From JAICMB01 sp963838885 (GTDB taxonomy: Bacteria > Acidobacteriota > Terriglobia > Bryobacterales > Bryobacteraceae), in contig CAWITB010000043.1 in NCBI GenBank assembly GCA_963838885.1, positions 80,866 to 144,865 of the forward strand: a stretch of DNA of 64,000 bases, given 5' to 3'. Under the pieces are notes generated by a model. The model was not told the DNA's origin. It did no database searches and saw only the letters and a list, made by a program, of their open reading frames with translations. Made by a program: the position numbers and the translations under genes. Shown here piece after piece: positions 54,484-64,000 of this stretch; the first letter of the stretch is position 1, and each line of letters starts with the position of its first letter.

Positions 54484-57400
54484 CTATGCGGCGCGGGGAC
54501 TCAGGAAATAATGGACGGCCGGAGTGACAATCAAGGACAGCGCCATGGACGCGAGCAGGCCGCCGATGATGGCGATCGCGAGGGGCTGCAGCATCTGCGA
54601 GCCGGCGCCAATAGCTAGAGAGAGCGGAATCATCCCCGCGATGGTTGCGAGCGCGGTCATGATAATTGGCCGCAAGCGGCGCTCTCCGGCTTCGATCATG
54701 GCCTCGCGCGGCGGCGAGCCTTCGGCCCGGAAGCGCTGGTCTGCGTCGAGCAACAGAATGCCGTTCTTGGCCACGATGCCGATGACCATAATCAGTCCCA
54801 TGAAGGACGAAATATTAAACGTCGTGCCCGTGAGCAGAAGCGCAAAAAAGACGCCGGAGGTCGAAAGCAGAGCCGAGGCCAGGATGGCAGCGGGCGCGGC
54901 GAAGGTGCGGAACTCGATGACCAGGACGGTCAACAGAAGGACGACGGCGAGCAACAGCACGACCACGAGATCGCGGAACGACTTTTGCTGCTCTTCGTAA
55001 GTTCCGCCGTATTCGACGCGAACGATAGGCGGTATCTTCAGACCGGCTACAGCTTTTTGTACCGCTTTCATGCCGGTGCCCAGGCTCATGCCCTCGAAGC
55101 GCCCCGTTACGGCGACGTCGCGCTGCAGGTTTTGCCGCAGAATTTCGGTCTGGCCGGCTTCGTTCGTAAAATCCGCAAGCGATCCCAAGGTGGCCGTTTT
55201 GCCGGTGGAGCTGCTGGTGATAACGGCGTTGCGAATCTGGTCGAGCGAGGCGCGGGCGCTCTCGGGAAAGCGCACGCGAATCGTATACGGCTGGTCGTTG
55301 AGCACGAGGGGCGTCGCGGCGGGCTCGCCTTGAAGGATGGCGCTCGCGTCGATCTCGATCTCCTGCGGTGTGAAACCCGCTCGCGCGGCGACTACGGGAT
55401 CGACGTTCATGACGATCGCCGGACCGCTGATCGTATTTTCAATTCCGTTTTTGACGTCCGCCACGCCCTTGATCGCTTTGATAGTATCGGCGACTTTCGG
55501 AGCCCATAACGCCAAGACCTTCGGATCGGGCGAAAACAGCTTGATTTCGATCGGTTCGGGAGAACTTTGGAGATCGCCAATCATGTCCTGAAGAAGCTGC
55601 ACGAATTCTACATCGAGCTGCGGATATTGCTTGTTCACCCTGGCCCGGACATCGGAAATGACCTCGTCAATCCCGCGCCGGGGGCCGCCTTTCAGCTTGA
55701 CGGAAAAATCGCCCGTGTTGGCCTCGGTCACAGTGGCGAGGCCGAGCTGCAGACCGGTGCGGCGCGATGTACTAGCCACCTCCGGAGTCGCCCTAAGGAT
55801 CTTTTCGACGCCTAGAAGAACGTGGTTGGTGTCTTCGAGAGAGGAGCCCGCGGGCATCAAGTAATCGAGAACAAATCCACCCTCGTCCATGGCCGGAAGA
55901 AGATCGCTGCCGAGCGCGCGGTAACAAAAGAAAGAGGCGGCCACGAGAATGGCGCAAGCGGCCGCGAGCGCGAGCGGGTATGCCAAAACGAATTTCAACG
56001 TCCGCTCGTAGATGCGGACGACCCTTCCCATCACGCCTTTTGTCTCGACATGGCCGCGCGCATCGGCGCTTTCCGTTTTGCCGGATCCGCGCCGGCGAAG
56101 CAAGAAATGGCTGAGAGTGGGAGTCCATGTCAGGGCGAGCGCGAGAGAGGTGAGAAGAGCCGTCGCCACCGTTATCGCGAGAGCGCGGAAGAAGGTACCA
56201 GTTACGCCGGTGATCGTGATCAGCGGCAGAAAAACGACGATGGGCGTGACCGTGGAGCCGATCAGGGGAGTGCGGATTTCCCGAAGCGCGCTGCGGATGG
56301 CTTCAGCGCGGCTCTGACCCGAATCGCGGTGCAAGACGATATTCTCGACCACTACGATGGCGTCGTCGATGACCAGACCGACGGCCGCAGCCAGGCCTCC
56401 AAGGGTCATCAGGTTGAAGCTTTCTCCGAGCGCCCGCAACGCAATCAGGGTGATCGCGATGGTGGCTGGAATCACCAGCCCGGCCACGACCGAGCTGCCC
56501 CAATCGCGCAAGAACAGGACGAGAATGGCGGCCGCGAGGATAAGCCCGATAAGAATCGCGTCGCGCACGCTCTTGATGGAATCGCGTACCAGCGTGGATT
56601 GATCGTAGAAGGTCCGAACGTCGATGTTGGGAGGCAGAGTTTTCCGGATCTGGTCCAGTTCGCCGTTCACCGCGTCCGCGACCGCGACCGTATTGCTGTC
56701 GGGCTGCCGAAGAATGTTCAGCAGCACCGCGGGCTTGCCGTTCGCGGTCACGATGGTGTACACGGGCATCACGGACGGATGTACCGATCCAATGTCGGCG
56801 ATCTTCACGGGAACGCCGCTGGGCGTGGTTCGCACGACGATATTGGCGATCTGCGAGGGATCGCGCTGACCGGTCACCAGGGTGAGAGAAAGCTCATGAT
56901 TGTTATTAATGAGGCCGGGCGAATCGATCATGTTGCTCTTCGCGACGGCGTCGAGAATGCCCGGCACTGTTACTTGCGCCTGGAGCAATTTGGCGGGATC
57001 GGCCTCGATCTCGAATTCCGGAACCTGGCCGCCCTGCAGCACCACCGTGGAGACGCCAATGACGCGATTCAGGCGGGGCTTAATGGTGTAGTTGGCCAAT
57101 TGCCACAGCTCGGTCTGGGGCATCGACGCCGAGGTCAGACTATACCCTAGGATCGGAAACGCGGCGAATGTCAGCCGGTTTGCCGTGATCTTGGCGGTTG
57201 CGGGCAGGGTCGGCAAAACGCGCGCCAGCGCGGCATTCACATATTCGAGCGTCTGGAACATGTTCACGTTCCAGTTAAAAAACAGGTCGATTTCAGCCGA
57301 TCCGCGGCTGCTGATGGAACGCACCTGCTCGAGCCCGGGCACGCTGTTCATGGCTTCTTCGATCGGCCGCGTGACCATCACTTCCATCTGGTTAATGGGG

Positions 57401-57604
57401 GCAACGCCATTGTCCACGCCCACCACGATGCGCGGAAAATCGGTGGACGGGAAGACCGCCACGGGAATCGTGAAAGCGAGGTAGACGCCGATACAGATCA
57501 GCGTGACGATGATGAAGATAACGGGCTTGGCAAATCCGGCTGTCCAGTGCTCCGAAGGCATCGGCGGCGGCGGTTTCTTTGATGGCGAGATTGGATTCGC
57601 TCAT
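54484..57604 (-). CDS. RND efflux transporter permease (frame-broken at the 5' end)
   Basis: About 1,039 residues. The main frame (1,025 residues from 57561) is a complete RND permease: HWTAGFAKPVIFIIVTLICIG (helix 1), first porter domain, VGLVIDDAIVVVEN in helix 4 with the proton-relay Asp pair, a second porter half and the last helices (GLIMVIGIVAKNGILLLD; AAIMTALATIAGMIPLSLAIG-like). It resembles the HAE1/MdtB/CusA group. The upstream frame from 57604 reads MSESNLAIKETAAADAF; dropping one G of ttcgga near 57556 would give DAFEHWTAGF continuously, so the true start is probably 57604. It pumps drugs or metals with HlyD and TolC. Confidence 0.9.
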
Positions 57605-57646
57605 TTTTTTGTGTCGCGTTTGCTCAGCGTTTACGCCCCGGCCCGC

Positions 57647-58899
57647 TCAGCCCTCTTCCTCTTCGGCGGGGGCTTTTTGGATCACGACTTTCGCGTTATC
57701 GTCCAGACCGAGTCCGCCCGAAGTCACGACCTGATCGCCTTCCTGCACGCCGCTGAGGATCTGGACGCGATCTCCCTGGCGTACGCCGACCGCTACTTTT
57801 TTGACGTGCGCATGGGAATCGGAGCTTACGACCAGGACCTGTTGTCCGCCCTCTTCGGAGTTGAGCAGCGCCGTGGCGGGCACGATCGATGGTGTTCTGA
57901 ATGGTGTCGGCGACGATCGTGACGTGCGCGGTCGATCCCGGCTTCAGAACCTCGCCTGGATTGTTGGCTTTGATCCACACTTCAACAGTCGTTGTGCTAG
58001 GGTCCACCGCCGGACTCACCACTGTCACCTGTCCGCCGATATCTCCTTCAGGACCGGCGATCCGCGCCGGCCGGCCCACGCGAATGTACGCGGCCTCCTT
58101 CACCGGCACATTGGCGCGCGCCACGATTTGCGAGATGTCGACAATGGAAACGAGCGGCGAACCGCTGGCGGCCATTTCGCCTTGATAAATGGGGCGATCG
58201 GAAACGACGCCCTTGATGGGACTGCGTATCTGCGCGTATGAAAGCTGCACCGCGGCATTCTGGTAGCGCGCCTGCGCCGCCTTCATTTGAGCTTCCGCGC
58301 CGATGATGGTCTGGCGCTGGCTGACTTGGTTCAGCGCCTCGAGATGACGCCGCGCCGTTTCCAGTTGGCTCTGCGCCTGCACCATCGCGACCTTGGCATC
58401 ATCCGCAAGTCTCTGGGCTAGGGCGCCCTCGCGCACCAGCGTGACGCGATTCTCATAAAGCTTCTTCGCCGCGTCGAGCGCCTGTTGCGCGGATTGAAAG
58501 TCGGCCTGAGCTTTCGTCCTGTCCTCGGGAACGGTGGCGCCGGTGGTCGTCTGATAGACGGCCTGCGCCTGATCGTATAGCTGTTTGCTCTCGGCCTCGG
58601 TTGCCGCCAAATCGCGGCTGTCCAGTTCCATTAGCAATTGACCGGCGCGAACGTGGTCTCCGCGATTCACGAGCACTCGCCTGACCGGCGCGCCGATCCG
58701 CGAGCTGATGGTCGCCTGGTCGATGGGGTAGAGGACGGCATCGGCGGTGATGAGGTGATCGATGGCGCCGCGTACCGCGGGTTCGACGGTGACGGGGGTG
58801 GCCGCCTCGGTCGCCTCCGCCGGCCGTCGGCGTGTTGCCGCATCCAGCGAGCAGCGCCGCCAACGCCAGCAGTCCATAGATCATCGCGTATCGCATCAT
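57647..58899 (-). CDS. Efflux RND periplasmic adaptor subunit (HlyD/MFP family), broken in two places
   Basis: About 415 residues when mended. From the ATG at 58899: RYAMIYGLLALAALLAGCGN, a lipoprotein signal with the LAGC lipobox. Near 58822 one extra base moves to TPVTVEPAVRGAID, then the lipoyl half (VRRVLVNRGDHVRAGQLLMELD), the coiled coil (SKQLYDQAQAVYQ to EALNQVSQ), PIKGVVSDRPIYQGEMAASG and VKPGSTAHVTIVADT-like beta barrel. Near 57886 another extra base moves to VPATALLNSEEGGQQVLVV and the closing domain, ending 57647. Its start overlaps the tolC stop as ATGA. It links RND and TolC. Confidence 0.87.
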
Positions 58900-60260
58900 C
58901 GTAGGTTTCCAGTCAACGTCTGCAAGTTCGCGATCGCGACGCGTCGCCGCGCCAAGCCATCAGCGTAGGCATTGCGCGCCAGGTTTAGCGTATTCTGAGC
59001 ATCCACCACCTCCAGCGCCGTCGCCTCGCCCGCCTGGTATCGCAGCAACACCAGCCGAAGACTTTCGGTGGCCAAGTCTACCGAACCTTGTAGCGAGCCG
59101 GTCTGCTGCTGCGCCACTTGCGCCTCGGCATAAAACGCGGCAAGATTGCTGTCCAACGTACGCTGCGCCGCCGTGAGATCGAGCGCTGCCTGCTGGCGCC
59201 GCAGATCCGCCTGCTTCACTTTGCTGCGCGTAGCGCCCCAGTTCCAGACCGGGATATTCAACGTCGCCTGCGCCACGTAGCCAAGATTCTGGCGGTATGG
59301 GACCTGGAAATTAGGGAGCGTGCTGCGCCCGGTGGCTTGCGTCGGATATGGCGTGCGAGCGTCGAACTGGTTGGCATCGATGCCATAGAAAACGTCGAGA
59401 GCGAAGGACGGCAAGTAGGCATACCGGGCAATGCTGATGTCGTAGCCTGCCTCTTGAACCGCCGCTTTTGCGGCCGTGAGATCGGGACTCGTGGCCAGCG
59501 CCTGCGTCCGCGCTTCCTCGACGGACGGGAGCGGCTCCGGCTGCTGCAAATCGTCGGTCACGTCAAAAGCGGCGCTGAAAACGGGAAAGATCAGAACGCC
59601 CAACGCGATCTTAGCTTTTTCGATGGCAAGCTGCGCGTCCTGCACATCTCGTCCGCGCTGTTGCGTATCGATCTGCGCCTTGACAACGTCGGCGTGGGCG
59701 GCCTCTCCGCCGCGCTCCTGCTGTTGGGTGATCTGGAGGAAGCGCTCCGATTCGCGCAGGCTGGTCTGCGCGTTCGCCAACTTGCGTTGCGCCACGACGA
59801 TGGCGTAGTAGTCCTGGATAGCGGTGGCATTCAGTCCGCGCGCCGCCACTTCGGCTTTGGCTCGCGCCAGCGCTTCGGCCGCCATGGCGCGCCGTATCTC
59901 GCCGCGTCTTACGAAAGAGAGCACTTCTTCATGCACGGTTGCCTGCTCGTTGTAGACGTGCACGCCATCGTTGGCGACGAAAACTCCGGACGGCGTTCCG
60001 TTGCCCTCCGTGTAAATGAACTGATTGAACGCGGACACGGATGGCAGGCCGGCGGCGCGGGCCTGCACGCGGTCTTCGCGGGCCTGCAACACGGCGAGGT
60101 TGGCGGACTGAATTTGTCCGGCATATTGACGCGCGCGCGCTAGAACGTCTTGCAACGTCAAGGTGAGCGGCTTGCCTTCCGGAGCCGGCGATGGATTCTG
60201 GCATAGGGCCGCGAACGCGCCCACGCATAACGACGCCAGCATTCTTGCGATCGTTTTCAA
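58896..60260 (-). CDS. TolC-family outer-membrane efflux protein
   Basis: 454 residues with a signal peptide (MLASLCVGAFAALCQ) and two OEP repeats rich in Ala, Gln and Glu forming long helices (TLQDVLARARQYAGQIQSANLAVLQAREDR; LRRQQAALDLTAAQRTLDSNLAAFYAEAQVAQQ). LRYQAGEATALEVVDAQNTLNLARNAYAD closes the second repeat. It forms the outer-membrane duct of the tripartite pump. It is the first gene of the operon tolC-hlyD-RND and lies 101 bases from the divergent response regulator. Confidence 0.92.
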   Translation of the reverse strand: MKTIARMLASLCVGAFAALCQNPSPAPEGKPLTLTLQDVLARARQYAGQIQSANLAVLQAREDRVQARAAGLPSVSAFNQFIYTEGNGTPSGVFVANDGVHVYNEQATVHEEVLSFVRRGEIRRAMAAEALARAKAEVAARGLNATAIQDYYAIVVAQRKLANAQTSLRESERFLQITQQQERGGEAAHADVVKAQIDTQQRGRDVQDAQLAIEKAKIALGVLIFPVFSAAFDVTDDLQQPEPLPSVEEARTQALATSPDLTAAKAAVQEAGYDISIARYAYLPSFALDVFYGIDANQFDARTPYPTQATGRSTLPNFQVPYRQNLGYVAQATLNIPVWNWGATRSKVKQADLRRQQAALDLTAAQRTLDSNLAAFYAEAQVAQQQTGSLQGSVDLATESLRLVLLRYQAGEATALEVVDAQNTLNLARNAYADGLARRRVAIANLQTLTGNLR

Positions 60261-60361
60261 TGTCGGTTCAACCTAAGCCCAGTGAAGCACTGCATCCTGA
60301 AGAAATGCTTAAGACGGACCGCGCGCGGCATTCGTTCCGCGCAGTCCATTACGATGGAATC

Positions 60362-61030
60362 GTGCAGATTCTGGTCATCGAAGACGAACTCCGCATGGCC
60401 GGCCTGCTGCGGCAGGCGCTTGCCGAAGAAGGTCATCAGGTTGTCGTGGCTCGCGATGGCCAGGAGGGTTTCGAGATCGCCTGTTGTTCGTCCTTCGATG
60501 TCATGGTGCTGGACGTTTTACTGCCGCGCATGGACGGGTTGGCGATGGCCCGGAAGCTGCGCGAACGCCGTAACCAGACTCCCATCCTGATATTGACCGC
60601 GCGCGATGCCGCTTCCGACGTGGTCAAGGGCCTCGACTCCGGAGCGGACGATTATCTGACGAAGCCGTTTTCGATCGATGTGCTTTTGGCTCGCATTCGC
60701 GCGGTGGCGCGGCGTGGGGCTATTCCCAGACCGGTTTGCCTGGAGGTTGCGGACGTGCGCTTAGACCCGGCTACTCACTCCGTCACGCGAAACGGCCAAG
60801 CGTTGAGCCTGACGCCGCGCGAATACAAATTACTCGAGTTGCTGATGCGCAATTCCGGACACGCCGTCAGCCGCGAAACGATTCTACAGTCGGTGTGGGG
60901 CGTGGCTAGCGATATCGGGGAGAACACGCTCGAGGTTTTCGTACGGCAGTTGCGTCTTAAGCTGGATGCGGGCGATCGCAAGCTGATTCATACCATCCGC
61001 GGATTCGGATATATGGTGCGGGAGCGGTAG
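60362..61030 (+). CDS. OmpR-family response regulator
   Basis: 222 residues from the GTG at 60362, preferred over an upstream ATG because the protein then starts QILVIEDELRMAGLLRQAL and has the family's usual length. Receiver domain with the acceptor Asp51 (VMVLDVLLPRMDG) and Lys in YLTKPF. The winged-helix DNA-binding domain follows (HSVTRNGQALSLTPREYKLLELLMR to RLKLDAGDRKLIHTIRGFGYMV). The closest subgroup is CopR/CusR/QseB-like. It stands next to its kinase and divergent from the tolC-hlyD-RND operon, which it probably controls. Confidence 0.92.
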   Translation: MQILVIEDELRMAGLLRQALAEEGHQVVVARDGQEGFEIACCSSFDVMVLDVLLPRMDGLAMARKLRERRNQTPILILTARDAASDVVKGLDSGADDYLTKPFSIDVLLARIRAVARRGAIPRPVCLEVADVRLDPATHSVTRNGQALSLTPREYKLLELLMRNSGHAVSRETILQSVWGVASDIGENTLEVFVRQLRLKLDAGDRKLIHTIRGFGYMVRER

Positions 61031-61034
61031 CGCC

Positions 61035-62427
61035 ATGAACACGAGGTCCATCGGATTCAGATTGACTGTGTGGTACGCGGCCGTTCTCACGGCGGGACTG
61101 GGATTGTTTGGCGCGCTGATCTGGTTTTCGTTGCGGCATGAACTGATCGCCGACGTCGACCGGGACGTGGCGGGAGTCGCCACGAGGTTCGAAAACTATT
61201 TCAAGGCCGAATCGATGGAACCGGGCACTCGGCTTGAGGACGAATTGAGCGAGTTTTGCCAGGCTCTGCCGCCCTCGACCTACGTCTTCGTGCGCGGCGC
61301 GAACGGGTTTACCTTCCGCTATCCGCGCACGGACGGTAGCCCCAAGGGCGCCGTCGCTCGGATATTCCGGAAGCGATTCATCCTAGACCGGACAAGAATT
61401 CGATCTCGAGGTTCGCGGCTCCATCCGAGGCGCGCTCCACACGCTCGAACTGCTGCGTTTATTACTGCTGTGCCTGGTTCCTGTGGTGATCATGGTGGCT
61501 TGCCTGGGAGGCGCGTGGCTGAGCCATCGCGCTCTGCGGCCGGTGCATGACATCGCCTCTGCCGCCATCGCGATCAGTATTGAGAACCTTTCGGGCCGGC
61601 TCCCCGTTCCCGCTACCGGAGACGAGCTGGCGTACTTGAGCGGAGTATTGAATACGATGCTGGCGCGGCTGGAAGCGGCGGTTCAAACGTTATCGCAGTT
61701 CGTCGCCGATGCCTCGCACGAGCTGCGCACGCCGCTGGCCGTGATCCTGACGGGCGCGGAACTCGCGGTGCGCCGCTTACGGACGCCGGAATCGTACCGC
61801 CGCTCGCTCGGAGAGATTGCGCAGGAAGCGCGAAGAATGACACAGCTCGTCGAGGATCTGCTGTTCCTCGCCCGCGGCGGCAGAGATATTGTCGAGACGC
61901 GGTTGGAGCCGGTCGACATCCGCGACATCGCCCGGGAAGTCTGCGCGGAGGCTCGCACCCTGGCGGAGGCGCGGGGGATTCGCGTAACAGTGGCGCTGCC
62001 TCGGGACGCCGCCGTGGTGGTTGGTAATCCGGGCGCGCTGCACCGGCTGTTGCTGGCGCTGCTCGATAACGCCGTGAAATATTCACGTGAAGGGGGAAAC
62101 GTTAATGTCGAGGTGAATCGCGACGATTCGCGCGTCTGCGTGGCCGTTCAGGATTTCGGAGCGGGCATTGCGGAGCGCGACCTGCCGCATATCTTCGAGC
62201 GTTTCTATCGCGCCGATCGCGCGCGCGGCGACGGCGGTTACGGTCTTGGGCTAGCGCTGGCCCAGACCATCGCGAAAGCGCATGGGGCCGCGATCGAGGT
62301 GTCCAGCGTGGAAGACTCCGGATCGGTTTTCCGCGTTGTCTTTTCGTGCGGCCCGCGGGAGGGCGGCCCGACCGGGTCCGTCCGCGCCGCTTTGCCAAGT
62401 GCCTCGGCCCTCTTGAGATCCTCTTAA
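61035..62427 (+). CDS. Sensor histidine kinase (frame-broken)
   Basis: About 463 residues when mended. The first part (to ~115) has a membrane helix (LTVWYAAVLTAGLGLFGALIWF) and a periplasmic region. An extra base near 61386-61392 (gaccgg) hides the join: in the next frame GQEFDLEVRGSIRGALHTLE leads to a second helix (LLLLCLVPVVIMVACLGGAWL), a HAMP domain (RALRPVHDIASAA), the HisKA box DASHELRTPLAVIL with the phospho-histidine, and HATPase blocks (LLDNAVKYSREGG; DFGAGI; YGLGLALAQTIAKAHG). It follows the regulator by 4 bases. Signals sensed are unknown, perhaps a metal or drug. Confidence 0.9.
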
Positions 62428-62489
62428 GCTAATCTTCAGGTTATCGAGGTATTGTCTAAGAGGTTGGCCTCGCGAAGAAAGGTATTGCA

Positions 62490-63491
62490 ATGAAGACGCT
62501 CCTGATATTCACGTTCGCTGCGATTGCGGTCGCCGCTCCGCCTACTTATAAGGTTACGAGCAAGATCAAGATCGGGGGCCCGGGCCGCTGGGATTACGTC
62601 TATGTCGATAGCGCCAATCATCGGCTCTACGTTTCACACGCCACGCAGACCGATGTCGTCGACACCAATTCGGACAAGGTTGTCGGCACGATACCCGACA
62701 CCAAGGGCGTGCACGGCATCGCGGTGGCGGACGACCTGGGGCGCGGTTTCACCAGCGATGGCGCCGATAACGATGTGACGGTATTCGACCTGAAGACGCT
62801 GAAGGTTCTTTCCAAGATCAAGACCGGTCAGAATCCAGATTCCATCGTGTATGAGCCGGTTTCGCATCGCGTCTTCACCTTTAACGGCCGCAGTAGCGAT
62901 TCCACGGCTATCGAAGCGAAGACCGGCAACGTCGTCGCGTCCTCCATTCCCCTTGGAGGTAAGCCGGAATTCGCGCAGGTGGACGGCAAGGGTAACATTT
63001 ACGCCAACCTCGAAGACAAGAACGAGATTATAGAAGTTGACGCTAAGAACGCCGTCGTGACCAAGCGGTATTCGATCGCGCCCTGCGATTCTCCAAGCGG
63101 GCTCGCCTTCGACTCGAAAAAAAGCCGCTTGTATTCGGTCTGTGAAAACAAGCTCATGATTGTGAGCGATCCGGCGGCGGGAAAAGTACTGGCGACGCCC
63201 GCGATCGGCGCCGGCGACGATGGCGTGGCGTTCGACGACGGTTATGCCTTCGCGGCGAACGGCGCGGATGGGACTATCACGATGGTCGGCGATGTGTCCG
63301 GAAAATTCGAGCCCGTCGCAACCATCGCGACGCAGCGCGGAGCGCGCACCATCGGCGCGGATCAGAAGGCGCATAAACTATATCTGCCGACGGCCGAATA
63401 TGGGCCTACACCGGAATCCAAGGACGGTAAAAGGGCTCGTCCGCAGACTTTGCCGGATACGTTTCAGATATTGGTTGTGAGCCGGCAATAA
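62490..63491 (+). CDS. Exported YVTN/YncE-like beta-propeller protein
   Basis: 333 residues: signal peptide (MKTLLIFTFAAIAVA), then about six to seven propeller blades of the YVTN type (GGPGRWDYVYVDSANHRLYVSH; GVHGIAVADDLGRGFTSDG; VFDLKTLKVLSKIKTG; GLAFDSKKSRLYSVCENKLMIV). The closing ARPQTLPDTFQILVV is typical of acidobacterial members. No catalytic residues. Likely a binding or scaffolding protein; it follows the kinase by 62 bases and may be coexpressed with it. Confidence 0.86.
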   Translation: MKTLLIFTFAAIAVAAPPTYKVTSKIKIGGPGRWDYVYVDSANHRLYVSHATQTDVVDTNSDKVVGTIPDTKGVHGIAVADDLGRGFTSDGADNDVTVFDLKTLKVLSKIKTGQNPDSIVYEPVSHRVFTFNGRSSDSTAIEAKTGNVVASSIPLGGKPEFAQVDGKGNIYANLEDKNEIIEVDAKNAVVTKRYSIAPCDSPSGLAFDSKKSRLYSVCENKLMIVSDPAAGKVLATPAIGAGDDGVAFDDGYAFAANGADGTITMVGDVSGKFEPVATIATQRGARTIGADQKAHKLYLPTAEYGPTPESKDGKRARPQTLPDTFQILVVSRQ

Positions 63492-63683
63492 GATTCTCAA
63501 GAAAACGCACTTAGGCGCAAAGAGAAAATGTAATGGGGACTACTTATCGGGGCTAAACTGCGTAAAATCGACAATGTGAGCGTGAGAGTTTCAGATTCCG
63601 ACATTTTTTCCAAGATTTGGCCGGCTTTTCAAAGGTTCTTTCCTTTAGTATAGATCTTCAGCTTTCAAGCACCAGGGTTCTTC

Positions 63684-64000
63684 ATGGGCGCCGCTGCTCC
63701 TGCTACGGACGGTAAATTGTCCTATGTGCCGCGTGACAGCTGGACATACAAAATCAAGGAGAAGACACCCGTGCATGCCGTTTCAGCACCACTCAGCAAC
63801 TCTGCGGAGCCGCGCCAAGATGTCGCGAATCAAAACCCACTCATCAACTTCGCGCAAAGCATCGAAAATCGGCATGACGTCGTTGCCGGAGAACTGCATC
63901 GCGCGATTCTTTGCAAGCTACGCGGTTTTCCTTTAAGCCAAGGCACTACCCAAGACGGCCGCGCGCGTGAAGTATTGTTGTTTGTCTTAACGGCCGTGCG
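63684..64000 (+). CDS. Unknown protein, 5' part only (runs off the window)
   Basis: From the ATG at 63684, with an agggt-like site nine bases upstream, the frame is open to the last base, giving about 105 residues. The middle reads NQNPLINFAQSIENRHDVVAGELHRAIL and CKLRGFPLSQ, and is protein-like in composition with helical stretches. I do not recognise the family. A short frame in another phase in the same place looks less like protein. Confidence 0.4.
   Translation, partial: MGAAAPATDGKLSYVPRDSWTYKIKEKTPVHAVSAPLSNSAEPRQDVANQNPLINFAQSIENRHDVVAGELHRAILCKLRGFPLSQGTTQDGRAREVLLFVLTAV

Noticed and set aside
55822..57150. 442-codon open frame on the plus strand
   Set aside because: Complement of the RND permease. 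It has many His/Arg/Asp/Gly repeats and no recognisable domain; a shadow frame.
59118..60143. 341-codon open frame on the plus strand
   Set aside because: Complement of the tolC-family gene, without ribosome site or family motif.
1..64000. tRNA, rRNA or riboswitch genes
   Set aside because: I saw no cloverleaf with a conserved T-loop sequence, no rRNA-like segments and no known riboswitch core in the longer gaps; a covariance-model search would be needed to exclude small ones.

Overview
The window is GC-rich, tightly packed bacterial chromosome. Its gene content resembles Acidobacteriota of the Bryobacterales/Solibacter type: TolB-propeller plus CehA/McbA hydrolases, SBBP/FG-GAP secreted proteins, a sulfatase-fold protein with TPRs, an exported apiosidase-like protein, a YihY protein and a DctQM-fused TRAP transporter. 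That assignment is an inference from the set of families; there is no rRNA here and I recognise no tRNA.

Layout. 1-7.2 kb: a class V aminotransferase, two tandem TolB-CehA metallohydrolases and an exported RraA-like protein, all on the + strand and probably one degradative cluster. 7.7-16 kb: YihY membrane protein, S9 peptidase, HU-type protein with an M50 protease, flavin reductase, single-domain response regulator and a TRAP transporter. 16.1-18.8 kb: a DUF3300 protein followed by a stretch of broken genes. 18.8-31.2 kb: sulfatase-fold/TPR protein, GH27 enzyme, APC permease, tsaB behind an apiosidase-like gene, a TPR protein, then a coupled SSF symporter, crotonase and HIT set, and a Tat-exported TIM-barrel protein. 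31.2-37.1 kb: vapBC with a palindromic operator, GT2, UbiD, FabG and the agmatine-to-putrescine pair. 37.3-43.6 kb: two large secreted SBBP proteins ending in FG-GAP-like repeats. 43.6-53.4 kb: a surface-glycan locus (methyltransferase, sugar aminotransferase, ATP-grasp, SDR epimerase, GT2, PIG-V-like transferase, two unknown proteins, two GT4s). 53.4-54.5 kb: remnants of an Rpn-type nuclease and of an IS110 transposase. 54.5-62.4 kb: a TolC-HlyD-RND efflux operon divergent from an OmpR/histidine-kinase pair. 62.5 kb to the end: a YVTN propeller protein and a reading frame leaving the window.

The strongest global signal is a series of one-base reading-frame breaks in otherwise well-conserved genes: the first CehA gene, DUF3300, tsaB, the second SBBP gene, the sugar aminotransferase, the ATP-grasp/SDR junction, HlyD (twice), RND and the histidine kinase. 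Nearly all are net +1, and several fall in short homopolymers. Because tsaB is normally essential, many are probably sequence or assembly errors. They hide real genes and create one false gene fusion. I found no CRISPR array and no clear defence island. The least understood proteins are in the glycan locus (49.9-51.0 kb) and the tandem TolB-CehA cluster.
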